A DNA stretch of 64,000 bases from Notamacropus eugenii. Its lineage: Eukaryota > Chordata > Mammalia > Diprotodontia > Macropodidae. The position numbers and the translations under genes were made by a program. Shown here one piece after another: positions 43,190 to 55,945 of this stretch. The DNA is taken from positions 16,210,479-16,274,478 of the forward strand of contig NC_092872.1 in the NCBI RefSeq assembly GCF_028372415.1. The letters run 5' to 3'. How positions within the stretch are numbered: the first letter of the stretch is position 1; each line of letters begins with the position of its first letter. The notes under the pieces are model-generated. The model did not search any database. It was given only the letters and a program-made list of their open reading frames with translations, and was not told where the DNA came from.

Positions 43190-46100
43190 GCTTTTGGAAG
43201 TTTAATCCACTATTATTTCATGCATTTTCTAGTTATTTGGAATGATGTTTCCCTTTCTATTATTGCTGCCTATTTTGTTATGATAATATAAAATAATATA
43301 AAATTCTCTTGAGTTTTGATAGCGTCCAACTTTTATGATAAAGTTATTATGTATCTCAATTAGATCTTTGCTTATTCCCTTGGGTTTCCAAGTAAACTAT
43401 CACATCATCAACAAATGGGATAGTTTTATTTTCTTTTTTTTTACCATTATTCCTTTTTTCTTATTGCCATTGCTATCATTTCCAAAACTACATCTAATTA
43501 GTAGAAAGGTTGAGCATCCTTGCCATACTCTAGTATTTATTGAAAAAGACTGTAGTGTAATCCCATTTCATGTGATGCTTTCATATTTAGGTAAATGCTT
43601 TTTCAGATAATAAAGAGGTTCCTCGATGCCTATACATTTGAAGTTTTTTAGGATGAAAAAATGTACTTTGTTAAAGGAATTTTTTTCTATCTTTTGAGAG
43701 ATGATTGTATGCTTTTGTATGTTTTTCTTTTAATTTGATTAATTGTGTTGATTACTTTTCTAATGTTGAACTATCATCGTATTCCTGGTATGAGTACCAC
43801 TTTATTATAATGAATGATCTCTTGGATAAATCATTGTAGCTCATTTCATAAAATTTTGTCTAAAATTTTGAATCAGTCATCATTTACGATATTGGCCTAT
43901 GTTTTCTTTTTGTGTTTTTTCCCCGGTTTAAACATTAGGACAATATTTGCCCATTAAAATGAATCTTATAGCGTGCTGTTTCAATTTTTAAGGATAATTT
44001 GTGAAGTGTGTGTATTAACCATTTTTTAAAAGTCTGATAAAATTCTCCTGTGAATTTATCAGATGCAGGACATTTTTTGATGGTAATACCTTTATAGCTA
44101 GATGAATTTCCTTTTCTGAGATTAGGTTATTTAAGATCTCTATCTGGTCTTCTGATAGTTTATGCAATTTATATTTATGAAAGTATTCATCTTTTTGTTT
44201 TGTATTCTCAGATTTGTTAGTGTATGTATAAGTGTGCCCAAATATATTCTGATTATACATTTTATTTTGGTTTTGCTATGCTTCACGTTGCTCATTTGCT
44301 ATTTTATTGATTTGATTTTCTGTTCCCTTTGCTGTAATCTGATTAGCTAAGGGTTTATCAATTCTATTAGTCTTTTCAAACAGCCAACTTTTAGTTTTAT
44401 CAATTGTTTCTATGTTTTTATCGTTTACAATTTGTCTATTCCCTCTCTAATTTTTAATATCTCCTCTTTGGTACTTATTGTAGCTTCGTTTATTTGTTCA
44501 TTTTCTAATTTAAAGTGAATTTTCAGTTAATCTTCATTTTTTAAAGTTTGTTAACATATGATTACATGATTTCCACTCTAAGCATTGCTTTAACTGCATC
44601 TCAGAAATTTTGGTATGTTGTTTCATCATTATAATTTTTTTACATAGTTATTGGTTTTGTGATTTGTTCTTTGACCCACTCATTTAAGATTTCATTTTAA
44701 AGTCTCTATTTGGGTTTATATATTTTTTGTGTGTGGTCCTGGAAATATTTTCCAAATTTATTTCATTATGACTTATAATGGATGTATTGACTATTTCTGA
44801 CCTTTTCATTAGTTGCAATCTCTCTGTACCCTAGTACATGGTCAATTTTTGTAAAAATTCCATGTGGTGGAGACAAATAGTTTTTTAGTTTTTTCTGTTT
44901 CATTAAGTAGACACATTAAGTCTTTTAACTAGTTTCTCCAGATAATTGTTTAGTTTTATATTTTTCCTTTTCTCTACCTTTCTGTTAAGTTTATCCTAAA
45001 TTTATAGAGTGATATTGAAGTCTCTTGTCACTATTGCATTACTACCTATATCTTCTGGAAGCTCAGATAACGTTTCCTTAATTAATTTCTATACCAAGGT
45101 CTTTGGAGTATGAGTTTATTGACAGTGATTTGCTGTGTATGATTTCTTTCAGCATAATATAATTTTCTTGTTTGTCTCTTTTTATTTTTTGAATATTTGT
45201 TTTTGCTTTGTTTGATAGCATGATGGCAATTCTTGATTCTTTGGATTCACTTGATATAAATTTTTTCCATACTCAGCTTTATTTTAGATGTACCTGTTTT
45301 ATAATTGTATTTCTTATAAGCAATAGACTGTACAATTTTGTTTTCTTATCCCTTCTGTCATCCACTCCCCTTTTTTGATTGTCAACAGGATTTATTTACT
45401 TATTTTTAAACTAATTTATGTTTTCAATTTTCAACACTCACTTCCATAAGTGTTTTTTTCTCCCCCTCATTCCCCACTTATTCTCCAAGATAGCATGCAA
45501 TCCTATATGGGTTCTTCACATATGATTTATTAAACACATTTTCACATTAGTCATGTTGCATAGAGGAATTAAATGAATGGGAAAAACCTTGAGAAAAAAA
45601 CAAACCAAACCAAAACATAACACAAGAGAAAATATTCTGCTTCATTTTGCATTCTGATTCCATAGCTCTTTCTCTGGATGTGGATGGCATTTTGCCTCAA
45701 GTCCTTTGGGAATGTTTTAGGTGCTTCCATTGCTGTGAAGGGCTACATGTATAAAAAACAATCCTCACACACTGTGGTTGTTACTGTGCACAAAACTCTC
45801 CTGGTTCTGCTCCTTTCAGTCAGTATCAGTTCATATAAGTCCTTCCAGATTTCTCTGAAGTCTTCCTGTTCATGATTTCTTATAGCACAATAGTATTCTA
45901 TTACCTTCATATACCACAACTTATTCAGTCATTCCTCAATTTATTTCCCCCTTTTATTGCATTATTTAATACTTTCATTTTTAAAGTTATGAGTTAGATT
46001 TATATTTTTCTACATCTGTTTCTAACATTGAGGCTTTTAAAGTTATTATCCCCTCTTCCTTCTGCTGTAAACACAGTATTATGTTCCTTCAGTTACTTAA

Positions 46101-46230
46101 TATTTTTTTAAAGGTAGCCTTGTTCCCATTGTTCTCTTGTCTCTATGCCTCCCCCTCCCCATCATGGTTCTCTTTTCTCATTTGTTACCCTTTTCCTTTT
46201 AAGGCCTTTAAGATTTAACTTAGTCTTTGT
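43190..46230 (-). mobile_element. Antisense L1 ORF2 relic, RT to endonuclease order
   Basis: The plus strand gives the reverse of ORF2 from the RT (43330-44100: 'ttgagcatccttgccatact', 'gtattcctggtatgagtacc', 'tctcctgtgaatttatcag') through the linker (44330-44400) to the endonuclease side (45010-45290: 'ttgaagtctcttgtcactat', 'gatggcaattcttgattct') and 46020-46220. It is broken throughout and old. A second, younger antisense L1 fragment is inserted at 45375-45945. Confidence 0.75.
45365..45962 (-). mobile_element. Antisense 5'-truncated L1 nested in the older L1
   Basis: From about 45384 the plus strand reads the reversed 3' end ('ttatttttaaactaattta', 'ttcaattttcaacactca'), then the reversed ORF2 C-terminal region ('gctctttctctggatgtg', 'tcctggttctgctcctttca', 'gcacaatagtattctattac'). 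It aligns with 47640-47990. Flanks 'tccccttttttgattg' and 'tcccccttttattg' may be the target duplication. Confidence 0.72.
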
Positions 46231-46439
46231 CAATCAATCCAGAATTGTGAGTCATATATTATACTAAAATACATGAAATTATTTAGTTTTTGTGCTATAA
46301 AAGTGTGGGTGAATAATGAATAATATGAAAATAGTAGAACACTAACCTTACTTCCATTCATTTCCATTTTATGACTTTGACAATAGCTCCACCAAATCAC
46401 TTATGATCAAATAGAGTTTCCCTTGGCAGTGGGAGTATG

Positions 46440-46810
46440 GTAGTTGTGGTTTTAAAGTTTGAGAATCCCAGTTTAAATTTTGCTCTATGATTTCTTACTT
46501 CTCTTATTTTGAGCAAACACTTTAACCACTCAGCCTCAGTTCCTCATCTGCAAAAAGAGAGCGATGGAGAAAAGTAGATGCCTTCTGAAGGAAGACAGGA
46601 TTTTAAAAGACAAATCTGAAGAGGGAGAACGTTTTAATACTGGATGTGAATGCACGGATATCAGAAAGGGAGTGTTAAGTTTGCATAGTAAACCATGTTA
46701 GCTGAATCACAGAGCCCATGAAGGGGAGGTAGGTGGAAATAAGACTGGAAAAGTAGCAGGAGTTTGCTAATGGAGGGCCTTAAACACCAGGTTAGGGCTT
46801 TTGTCCTTAT
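46440..46810 (+). repeat. MIR fragment followed by ancient interspersed repeat
   Basis: 46440-46560 is MIR-like ('cactcagcctcagttcctca'). 46570-46810 has 'gaaggaagacaggatttt', 'ggagggccttaaacaccagg' and 'ttagggcttttgtccttat', an old repeat of the 23.3/29.05-kb group. Confidence 0.5.
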
Positions 46811-47640
46811 TCCATAGGCAAAAGTGTCACTTTAAATCTTTGATTACATCTACCTGAGTATTTGTCAATCAGCACTTGCAGTGCAAGTTGCACATTTAAT
46901 GAAAATGAATAAATGAACAAAAGCCTTTCTAAAATGCCTTCTCTGTTCGAAGAACTCTGCCAATGGAAAGGCAAGGTGAATTTTGCTCTTCTGTAGCTCC
47001 CAATCTCTTTGGGTTTGTCTGCAGACCAGATGGAAGAGCCTGGTGTTGTTAGTGGTACAGCTGCAGAACAGATGGAAAAACTCTGTCTGAACATGAATAA
47101 CTAGAAAAATGTTTTGGGAGGATTCTGTTGTTTGCTCCTTTTGCAGAAGTCTCTTAGCGATTGCTTCAGATTTTAGCACTGTTTTTTAGGAGGTGTTATT
47201 TTCTTCACTTATCTTCCTGATGTTTTTGAATGACTGATACTGATTCACATTTGTAACATTCTCTCTCTCAAATTCTCGTCTGAACGACTAAAATACTTAC
47301 ATTCTTTTGCTTTCTCTTAATAATGAAGAATTGCATTTGGCTCGTTCTAAGAAGTAATGCATTGGCTTTGTTGCCATTTTTAACTTTATCCCCTTTATCT
47401 TATTTGGTTGGATCAGTCTTAGGAAATGACTGGTCAGTTTATTAAAGCAGAATTTATTTATTTAAAGCATATGTTAAAACCAGCACTATTCATGACGCAG
47501 GTATTGCCAAAACATTTTTTGAAAAAGATTTCTTCCAGGCCTTCAAAATTAGAAATCCATGCAGTAGTATAATAGATAATGAATAGAAAATCATGGCCTG
47601 ACAATGTGAGATCTCCTGATGGATGTTATCCCACTATGGG
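46811..47640. other. Unassigned; left member of a direct repeat at 47265-47425
   Basis: 47265-47425 resembles 48563-48762: both have 'ctcaaatt.tc..t', 'aactactt..attctt.tgc', 'attacatttggctcatt' type order, and 'tcttatttggttgga' at the end. Two overlapping open frames on the minus strand (46807-47179, 95 and 104 codons) have no family signature. Confidence 0.5.
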
Positions 47641-48430
47641 AAAAACCATAAAACAAAACAAAACATGACACAATAGAAAATGGTCTGCTTCCTTCTGTAA
47701 TCCAATTTTTTCTCTTGCTGGGGAAGGCATTTTGCCTCAAGAGTCCACTGGTAATATTTTAGGTCCTTGCATTGCTATGAGGGACTATGTCTACCAGAAA
47801 ATTTCCTCACGCACTGTGGTTGTTGCTGTGTACAGAGTTCTCCTGGTTCTGTTCCTTTCACTCAGCATCAGTTCATATAAGTCTTTCCAGGCCTCTCTGA
47901 AGTCTTCCTGTTCATCATTTCTCATAGCACAATAGTATTCCATTACATTCATGTACCACAACTTGTTCAGCTATTTCCCAATTGATGGGCATCCCCCTTG
48001 ATTTTTTTGGCCACCACAAAGAGAGCTGCTATAAATATTTTTGTACATGTGGGACCCTTTCTCATTTTTAGGATCTCTTTGGGATACAGTCCTAGAAGTG
48101 GTATTGCTGGGTCAAAGGGTTTGCACATTTTTGTAGCCCTTTGGGCATAGTTCCAAATTGTTCTCCAGAATGATTGGATCAGTTCACAGCTCCATCAACA
48201 ATGAATTAATGTTCCAACTCTCCCACATCTTCTCCAACATTTATCATCTTCCTGTTCTGTCATGTTAACCAATCTGATAGGTGCGATGTGGTACCTCAGA
48301 GTTGTTTTGATTCGCATCTCTCTAATCATAGTGATTCATAGCATTTTTTCATATGAATATAGATTCTTTGATTTCTTTCTCTGAATACTGCCTGTTCATA
48401 TCCTTTGATCATTTATCAACTGGGGAAATA
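47640..48430 (-). mobile_element. Antisense 5'-truncated L1, ORF2 C-terminal part
   Basis: The plus strand is the reversed ORF2 end: 'tcctggttctgttcctttc', 'ttgatgggcatcccccttg', 'gagagctgctataaatattt', 'ctgggtcaaagggtttgcac', 'cacatcttctccaacattta', 'gatgtggtacctcagagttg', ending at 'gatcatttatcaactgggg'. It is well preserved compared with the 43-46 kb copy, so younger, but not intact. Confidence 0.85.
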
Positions 48431-48562
48431 AATGCAATATTAAAAAATAAAACCACCAACTAAAATAGACAGTTATGGAGATTATCTGCAGAAACAGGTA
48501 CGGAGCTCAATAACCCTGAAATCATGCTCAAACAACAAAAAAATTTTAATTTTAATATTTTA

Positions 48563-48762
48563 ATTCTCAAATTTTCCTTTCTTGTCTGAATAGTTAAACT
48601 ACTTAAATTCTCTTGCTTTTTCTTAAAAAAGGAGAATTACATTTGGCTCATTCCCTAAAGGAATAACTTGTTCTGTCATCGTTTTGTTACTTTCTTAGAA
48701 ATAGGATGGACCAATTCCTCTGCACCTGCCCAATCTTCATCTTATTTGATTGGACCAACGAA
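48563..48762. repeat. Right member of a direct repeat (pair with 47265-47425)
   Basis: Same orientation and landmark order as the left member, about 1.3 kb away, with the L1 at 47640-48430 between them. Family unknown. Confidence 0.5.
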
Positions 48763-51189
48763 ATTGGGGAAAAATGAATTTGGTACTTTCAAAAGGAAAA
48801 GTCAAACTGGTTCTATCCAGCTCTACAATTACGGTAATTTCATATTGCATCAAAAGTGTTCATTGGCACATTTAAAAAAAGTTACAGTGGCATGGTAAAA
48901 AGAAAACTAGAGTTAGTCAACAAAATGAACTTAGGTTAAGACGTAGGCATAAGACATTTCATTAATTAAATAGATCATATTGATGATATGGTAATACTAA
49001 AGTAATCTTTATACACAGGGTGATAAATAAATGCACATGAGTCTTATTAAAACAGATTGATTTTGCCATTACAGTTCAATTTAGCTGAGTCTGACTGCTT
49101 TGATTCATCCAACTCTATGCACGGTTGAATAACTAAGACCGTCGTTAAGTTGGAATGTTTGGGTTTGAAGTTATCTTATACATCATGATGGATTCAATTG
49201 TTTATTTTTAGGTCTGGTATATAAGTAACAGCATATTTTTACTTCAAGGATCTATTATATACTGATGCCAGTGGAATAATGATGAACTTTGAACACTGTG
49301 CTTGTGTATGTTTGTGTGTGTATCGAAAGGTTTGAGATTTAATGTAGATATCTAAGCTTCTGCATTCATAATCAGGATTTCAATAGCCATAAAACATGGA
49401 TAAGGGAATATCTCAGTCTTAGTATTATAAAGGCAATATATCAACTGCTAATAATATTTAGCAAACAGGAAGCAGGGGGATATTTTATTTTCCTTTAAAA
49501 AAATTTGTGGCACTAGGGCATCATCTGTCATTTTATATAAATTAAGTAATATCAACAGGGAGAAAGAGGCCTGTCTTTGGAGTGAGAATTCTTTAGTTCA
49601 AATCTCACTTCTTCTAGTAAGTACCAATATGATCTTCAGTAATTCATTTAACTCTCTGAGCCTCATTTTCCTCACATTCTAAATAAAGTAGTCAATTTGG
49701 ATGATCTCTACATTTCCCTTCTAAATCTGAAAATGTTATCACAGACTCACAGACACATTCCTTTTTTTTCTTTCCTGAGTCACAAGGGTCACCTGTCTTT
49801 TTATTAAGTCACCAATAGATTATGTTCTTTTGTTCTTTGGTCTAGCATTAGCTAGGGAAATTTGGTAAAGCAGGTCTAGGGAATTCATGTTTGGAATACC
49901 AAACCATCAAAATCTTTATAGCCAGAATAAACCTTAGCCAAGTTGATTTAAATTTTTGTTGACAAAATACACCTTTTATAATTTATGAAACTATCTACTA
50001 ATAGGTACAAGAAAACAATGAGAAAGACCACTGAACAAAAAGTCAGGAACTTTGTATTATTATCCTGTCACTTCCACTAGCTAGGTTTATAGCATTAGAA
50101 CGACATTTTCTTTACTTCTCATTTCCATCTTTAAAGCAGGAGAGTGAACTGAGTAGATGTTCTCACTGTATCTTTGAACAGAATTTTCAAAGCTTAAGGA
50201 CTATTTAGCATTCAAATCCAAAATATTTAGTACTCTAATGTCTTTTCGAGTAAGTTCCCAGATTTCTTCAGAGATACAGTAACTTAGGATATAATTATGT
50301 CTCTTGATCGGAAGTGTTGTGGCCCATATGTCTATCTGTCAAGCTTCATGACTCCCTGTGTCAAAAGCCCTTTAAATCTCATCCAACTGACAGTTGATAC
50401 TTCAAAAGAAGGGAAATTCTAAGGCAGTAGTCAGAAGCAATAATAGGTACAACCTCATCAAAGCAATTTTGTTAACCATCCTATCTGGCTCTGACAATGA
50501 AATCACATTCTGATATACCCATTGGCACTATTTTAGTTTCAGGCTTGATTTGGACTTTGCTTTTGGGAATGTCCTCGGGTAATCCTGTTTCCTTCTTTCA
50601 TGCCTTTCTCCTCTCAGTGTTTTCCAATGTCTTGATCTGGATATTCTCCTTTAGATGTTGTACTTCTGATCTCTGACTTGGAGAATTATGACTAGTCCTC
50701 AAATCTTCTCTGACAGCAGCTGAACTACAGATCTTATTAACATCTGTTCCTGGTTTTCAGCTTCCTCCTTGTGGCTGTTTACAACCTCTCCGTTGTCATG
50801 GAAGTCAGCTCTAGGTGTCTGGGCAGCAGGTATGAAGACTAAAAACTTTATCTGCTCCTAATTTCTCTGTTTACCTTGAAACCATCAGGGTTAAGCATCA
50901 GAGCTCCTTTTACATTTCCATTTTTAAACATTGATATTCTTTTGGTGATGTTATGTAGGAAGAATCACAAAAGCACTACAGTCTCTGAAGAATCAAAATT
51001 GGGGGTAGTTCAAAAGGCAATAGAGAGAAAAACATCATGGACATAAATAGACCACATGATATTACCAACGTTCAATTCTACATAAGTAGCATAAAATATA
51101 ACATTCAAGTAAAATGTATGATCAAAAAAGTTCATGAGACAATCTCAACACAAGAGTGAGGGGCAAAGTAGTGATAGTTCAGGTCTTCC
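48763..51189. other. No gene; MIR at about 49565-49740
   Basis: The MIR part reads 'aggcctgtctttggagtgag', 'agttcaaatctcacttcttc' and 'ctctgagcctcattttcctc'. The other 2.2 kb show nothing I can name. Confidence 0.5.
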
Positions 51190-51505
51190 ACTGATATTAG
51201 GTGGTGCAGTGCGTAGAGCACCAGTGCAGGAGTCAGGAGGACCTGAGTTCAAATCTCACCTCAGACACTTGACACTTACTGGCTGTGTGATCTTGGGCAA
51301 GTCACTTAACCCCAATTGCCTTATCCTGGGTCATCTCCAGTCATCCTGATGAATATCTGGTCACTGGATTCAGATGACTCTGGAGGAGAAGTGAGGCTGG
51401 TGACCTGCACAGCCCTCCCTCACTCAAAATAAAGTCAAGTGCAGGTCATGTCATCATTTCTCTGACGGCATGGTCTTCTTTGACAGTGAAGGATGAACAC
51501 ACCAA
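51190..51505 (+). mobile_element. tRNA-derived marsupial SINE (34393 family)
   Basis: Head 'taggtggtgcagtgcgtaga' (first bases of the tRNA-like head missing), 'gcaggagtcaggaggacctg', tail to 'gacagtgaaggatgaacac'. It is close in sequence to the 34.4-kb copy. Confidence 0.93.
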
Positions 51506-51676
51506 ATGTTTGCAGTCCTAGAGAAATGCTTCCAAGGTATGATTCCCATTAGAAAATGGACAATAATTACATAGGATATTAAGGCATGGATGGGCTGTAA
51601 TCAATCTCTTTAGGAGAATTGCCTACATAAATGAGGTGATTGTTACATGAAGTAGTGAATTATAATTTGGCACCTA

Positions 51677-51930
51677 CGTGACCTACAGGCAGCCCCTAGG
51701 TAGTGCAGTGAATAGAGTTCTGGGACTGGAGTCTGGAAGACTCATCTTCCTAAGTTAACATATAACCTTAGATGTTAGCCATGTGACCCTAGGCAAGTCA
51801 CTTAACCCTATTTGCCTCAGTTCTTCATCTACAAAATGATCTGGAGAAGGAAATGGCAAATCACTCTGGTATCTTTGTCAAGTCAAATGCAGTCACAATA
51901 TGTTGGACATGACAGAAATGATCTTAATTA
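51677..51930 (+). mobile_element. tRNA-derived SINE, second marsupial type
   Basis: Head 'ggcagcccctaggtagtgca', then 'ccctaggcaagtcacttaac', 'gatctggagaaggaaatggc' and 'tggacatgacagaaatgat'. Flanks acctaca / acctacg may be a target duplication. Confidence 0.88.
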
Positions 51931-54009
51931 CCTACGCTCAAATCATTTCAAACACTAATGCTGCTGACTTGTAATAATTCCTTCCTTAGAGTGTCTTTCA
52001 ACAACCACTAACTCTCAGAGACCTCAAAAATGCAGTCTTACTTGTCTATCTTTGGCCTTTGATTTTCTTGTCTAGTGATGGGAAATGTGTCAAAAAACAG
52101 ATGGTTAACCTGTAGTTCTCTTCAAAGTGTCACCTTTCATCTCTGGTCTTTGTCCCCACCTCCCAAATGCTGAGTTTGGTTTAAAGATTATTTGGCCTTG
52201 AGGGTGGACAAGAAGCAACCCCCATTTATACTAGAGAAAAAAAGGCAAGAGTTCCCTATGAGGAGTCCAAACCAATTTCTTACTGTGTATCACTTGTTTC
52301 TCAAAATTGACATATATAAACAAGCGAAATATTGAGCATTGAGCAATAGAGATTTCTTTAGGATGTAAAGTGATTTAAATTATTTGATCTAGGAAAAAAA
52401 ATCATTAGTGAACATTTAAAAAAATACTGAGCTCAAATCCCTGTAAAATAAACCATGAAGAAGCTTATCACTTGGAGCTCTAAGTATGCTCTTAATGCAA
52501 GATATTAGCATTTCATTGTGTGCCACTTTATCATTTGGAACCAGTTTGATTCAGTCTGCTTGGAATGGACTTCACAACAGATCACTATTGTGAAGAGTGT
52601 GTGGACATGAATAATGTTAAAGGCACCAAGAAGTGTCACAAAAATTAAGTGCCTCTTGCATCAGGGAACCTCCAATGACCATTTTTATTTGTAGAATTTT
52701 GCATTCAGTAAGTGTCCAGGGCAGCTGATTCTGTACCTGAATATCATTTCCCTGCAAATGCTTCTAAAGTTTTGTAATATTATCATATTGCAGCATCTGG
52801 GAAAGGAAAGAAGTTTTGTCATTTGTCTTGAATTTTTGAAGCAGAGCAGTTAATCAGACCCTTTTCATACAGGTAGACTGTTGCTTGCTCATCTCAAATG
52901 GTAAAGAAATTGAGCAGTTTGCCTTAAAATTCTGAATATATTCCTATACTGTCAGAAGTGAAAATTACTTTCAGGCATCGATGCTTCAGGGTCAATGAAT
53001 CTTCTACAAATGGAAAGTATTTCTTTCCCTTCTATCAGGTCATGTCATTTGCTTTCCTCTTATGTTTTTGGGGGACAGTCAGACATTCCCCAATTGTTTC
53101 AACCATCAAGAGCTCAACTGAAGCTGGAGATTTTTCTTCTGTTAAGCAGAGAACTGAGGCAATTCTCCAAATAAGTCAGGTTTTTTTAAAGGGCTTATAA
53201 ATTCTTGCTTCAATTATCTAGATATTTCAGTTAAAAGTTTCATGGTTTGAGTTTTCTACATTCAGGTGTGGCCTTGATTCTCTGCTATACTTTGATAAAA
53301 ATGCACAGCTGGGAATTTGGGAGAATTGGAGTGAAATGTCCACAACTTACAAGTAGAAAAGACCTAAATTATCCCTATTAGCAATTTTTTTTGAAAAGGT
53401 AGCACTTTCACATAGTAAGGCAAACTAAATATATTTCCAAGGTACAATTGGAGTCTCCTTAATTTGTCTCAAGCTCTACACCCTGAGTGAAAATATATGG
53501 CCTCCAGGCTAAATCCAGCTTCAAGTTAATGATGTCCAACCAGGGGAGCAAATTCCAAAAAGCAATATTTCTGTCTAGTTGGGAAAATGCACTGCTGGGC
53601 AGAAGTCTTTTGCCAGACTCTCTTAAAAGGTCACAAGGTTACTTTATTAGACTTTGTGGTTCTATATTTATCTGTGGGTTTTCTCATTTGTGTCACTTCT
53701 CTGAGAGTTTTTGTACCCACTAAAATTTATTTCATTGTATATTGTTCTCTTTCTCTGTGTATTTGTGTGCCTGTGTATTTCTGTCCATGTATTTATTTTT
53801 GAGAAGCTCCACTTGACTCTGGGCTTATTCTCCCAATCCATACTTCAACTAGCAGACTTGGTCATCAGAACAAGACTACCGTGTCCTCAGAGACAGAGGG
53901 GTAACCCTAAAGAGGGTTGTTTATTATTACGACTCAGAAGCCCCTATCCAGTCTATTTCCCTTCATACTCTTACTACATAACAATTGACCCTACTGTCAT
54001 CTAACCAGA
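51931..54009. other. No gene recognised
   Basis: 2 kb without recognisable genes or repeats. Open frames of 71-97 codons near 53490-54000 carry no signature. A run of overlapping short plus-strand frames at 53487-54004 was examined and left unassigned. Confidence 0.45.
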
Positions 54010-54287
54010 GCCCTAATGTTTTTTTTTATTGTTTAGTTGTTTCAGTCATGTTTGACCTTTTTGCAACCCCATTTATGGTTTTCCTGGCAGACATACTGAA
54101 GTGGTTTACTATTTCCTTCTCCAACTCATTTGACAGAGGGGGAAACTGAGGCAGACAGGATTAATGACGTGTCCAGGGTCACACAACTAATAAGTGTCTG
54201 AAACCAGATTTGAACTCAGAAAGGTGAGTTCTGCCTTCAGGTGTGGTACTCTATCTACTGCACCACCTAGCTGCCCAGTGCCCTAAT
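54010..54287 (-). mobile_element. Antisense tRNA-derived SINE, second type, with target duplication
   Basis: gccctaat lies at 54010-54017 and again at 54280-54287. Between them the reverse complement runs 'gggcagctaggtggtgcagt' to a T run (54019-54028) read as a poly(A) tail. It includes 'ggagaaggaaatagtaaacc' and 'gactgaaacaactaaacaa'. Confidence 0.93.
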
Positions 54288-54904
54288 TAAAATCATTTAC
54301 TCTCTCCTCAATATCATCTGACCAGCAATGACTACCCTGAGATATATTTGACAATTACCATCCATTAGCTTTTCGTTAGAAATATTTATTGAGAAAGTAT
54401 AGTAAGGACAGAGTTATAAACCAGCCTCCCCCAAAGCAGGGCACGCTATTTCATCCACATACTCACCTCTCCCCATTGTTGAGCCACCTCTGTTACATGT
54501 ATATGGAATAATATGGGATAGAATTTAGAGCTGAAATTTGGATTGCATCTAATCCTAACCCTCATTTTGTAGATAAGAAAACTGAAGGGCAGGTAAGTGT
54601 ATACACCATTGTGGTCCTCACAGCTATCAGTGTAAAAAAGGTAGTTCAACTAAGGTTTTTACCAGAAGTCTGTAGAAGAGTTAAGATTAAAATCTGCATC
54701 CTCTGATTCTGAATCCAGTGTTCTTTCCTGTGCCTACTGTCAATTAGTTGTAGGAATTGGTGGCTGTGGGCTGAGCAGGAGGAAAATTGATAGCTTTGGG
54801 GAGAGTGAATTTTACTTATTGATTTATAATAGGAGAATCAGGACCTATCTATCCACCAACGAACTGGTAGCATAGTCAACTGTTTTTTAGAAGCTACTTC
54901 AGAG
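54288..54904. other. No gene; faint MIR remnant
   Basis: Around 54535-54720, 'ctaaccctcattttgtagat' and 'cctctgattctgaatccagt' resemble an antisense MIR. Otherwise unassigned. Confidence 0.4.
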
Positions 54905-55945
54905 TCAAAAGGAACTTAGGAACTTAGAAGAGGAATCAAATATAAGAAAGAATAATGGGGAGCATTGCTCCGTGCTGCCGGGGCTGCTGAGATTGTACCT
55001 GCCTGCTCTGGGTCCAACACTGCAGCTTCTACTTCTGCTGGCAGCATAGTAGCAACTGCCACTTCCATACCTATCTATGGAGCAAATTGTAGGAAGTTGA
55101 AATGGGTATATTGAGTTTCTTGAGTGGTATGACATCTCGTGTAGAAGTATGAATACTGTGAGTTAGAATGCTTCAATGTAAGGACCCTTTGGACTTCTGT
55201 GTAAATGTTCTTGATTTGAAACTGGAAATTAGTATTTTGGTGGAAAAGTTGACGAGTTAGATTATCTGAGCAGTATTAGACTCAGCTGAATCTTCTGTAA
55301 CTCAGTTGTTTCCACAGAAGCAATCCACACTCTTCACCCTTGGGCAACTGCCCTTGGCTTTCTTGTGTTGGATTAATGGAGAAGAGGAAGGGTATCCAGT
55401 TCCTTGAAATATTTTAGATCTCCTCTGTTGGCTTGCTGAGTTGTCATTTGGCATCTGACCAGGCATCCAATGAAAAACAACCAATGAAAGTGAACATATT
55501 GAACTCAGTGAACTCAGTCAGGTGGTGACCTTTGTTGGAAAAGGAAAGGATGATTCTCCATCATTTTTATGTGTCCTGAAATCTTTCTGAAACCTCCTTA
55601 GATAAAAGGCTTGCACATAGCCTGCTTGCTGCCCTACTTACCTGGGAGGATTATTTTGAATCTCAACTGAATTAATATTCTGAAATCATATTGTAAACTT
55701 TAAGGTATTTTACACATATGAAGGATTATTGTTAAGGTCTATGCCTTCCTTGCAGCAAGCAGGTAGCATAGCTTTGTTTGTTTTTTCTTTAGAGGCAGAA
55801 GGTAGAAAATTATTAGGAACTTGGAAGGGGAATAAAATATTAGAAAGAGCCATGGAGATGCCACTGCTTGCTGTCTCATGGAACTGCTGGGATCAGGGGC
55901 TCCATAACTTCTGGTTATGCTGACAGCCCTCTGGCCACTGCCAGT
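54905..55945. repeat. Diverged direct repeat: 54905-55090 and 55815-55945
   Basis: Both members begin with 'ggaactt.gaag.ggaat' and 'agaaaga', then contain 'gctg..ctgggatc/gctgctgag', 'cttctggt.atgctg.cag' and 'ccactgccagtt/caactgccacttcc'. The second member lies directly before the RBM22 coding similarity, so it may be RBM22 5' leader sequence; the first would then be a second, partial copy. The DNA between holds a MIR-like tail at about 55640-55740. Confidence 0.4.

Noticed and set aside
47265-48762. The direct repeat pair as the two LTRs of one element
   Set aside because: No TG/CA ends or short target duplication seen, and the DNA between is mostly an L1 fragment.
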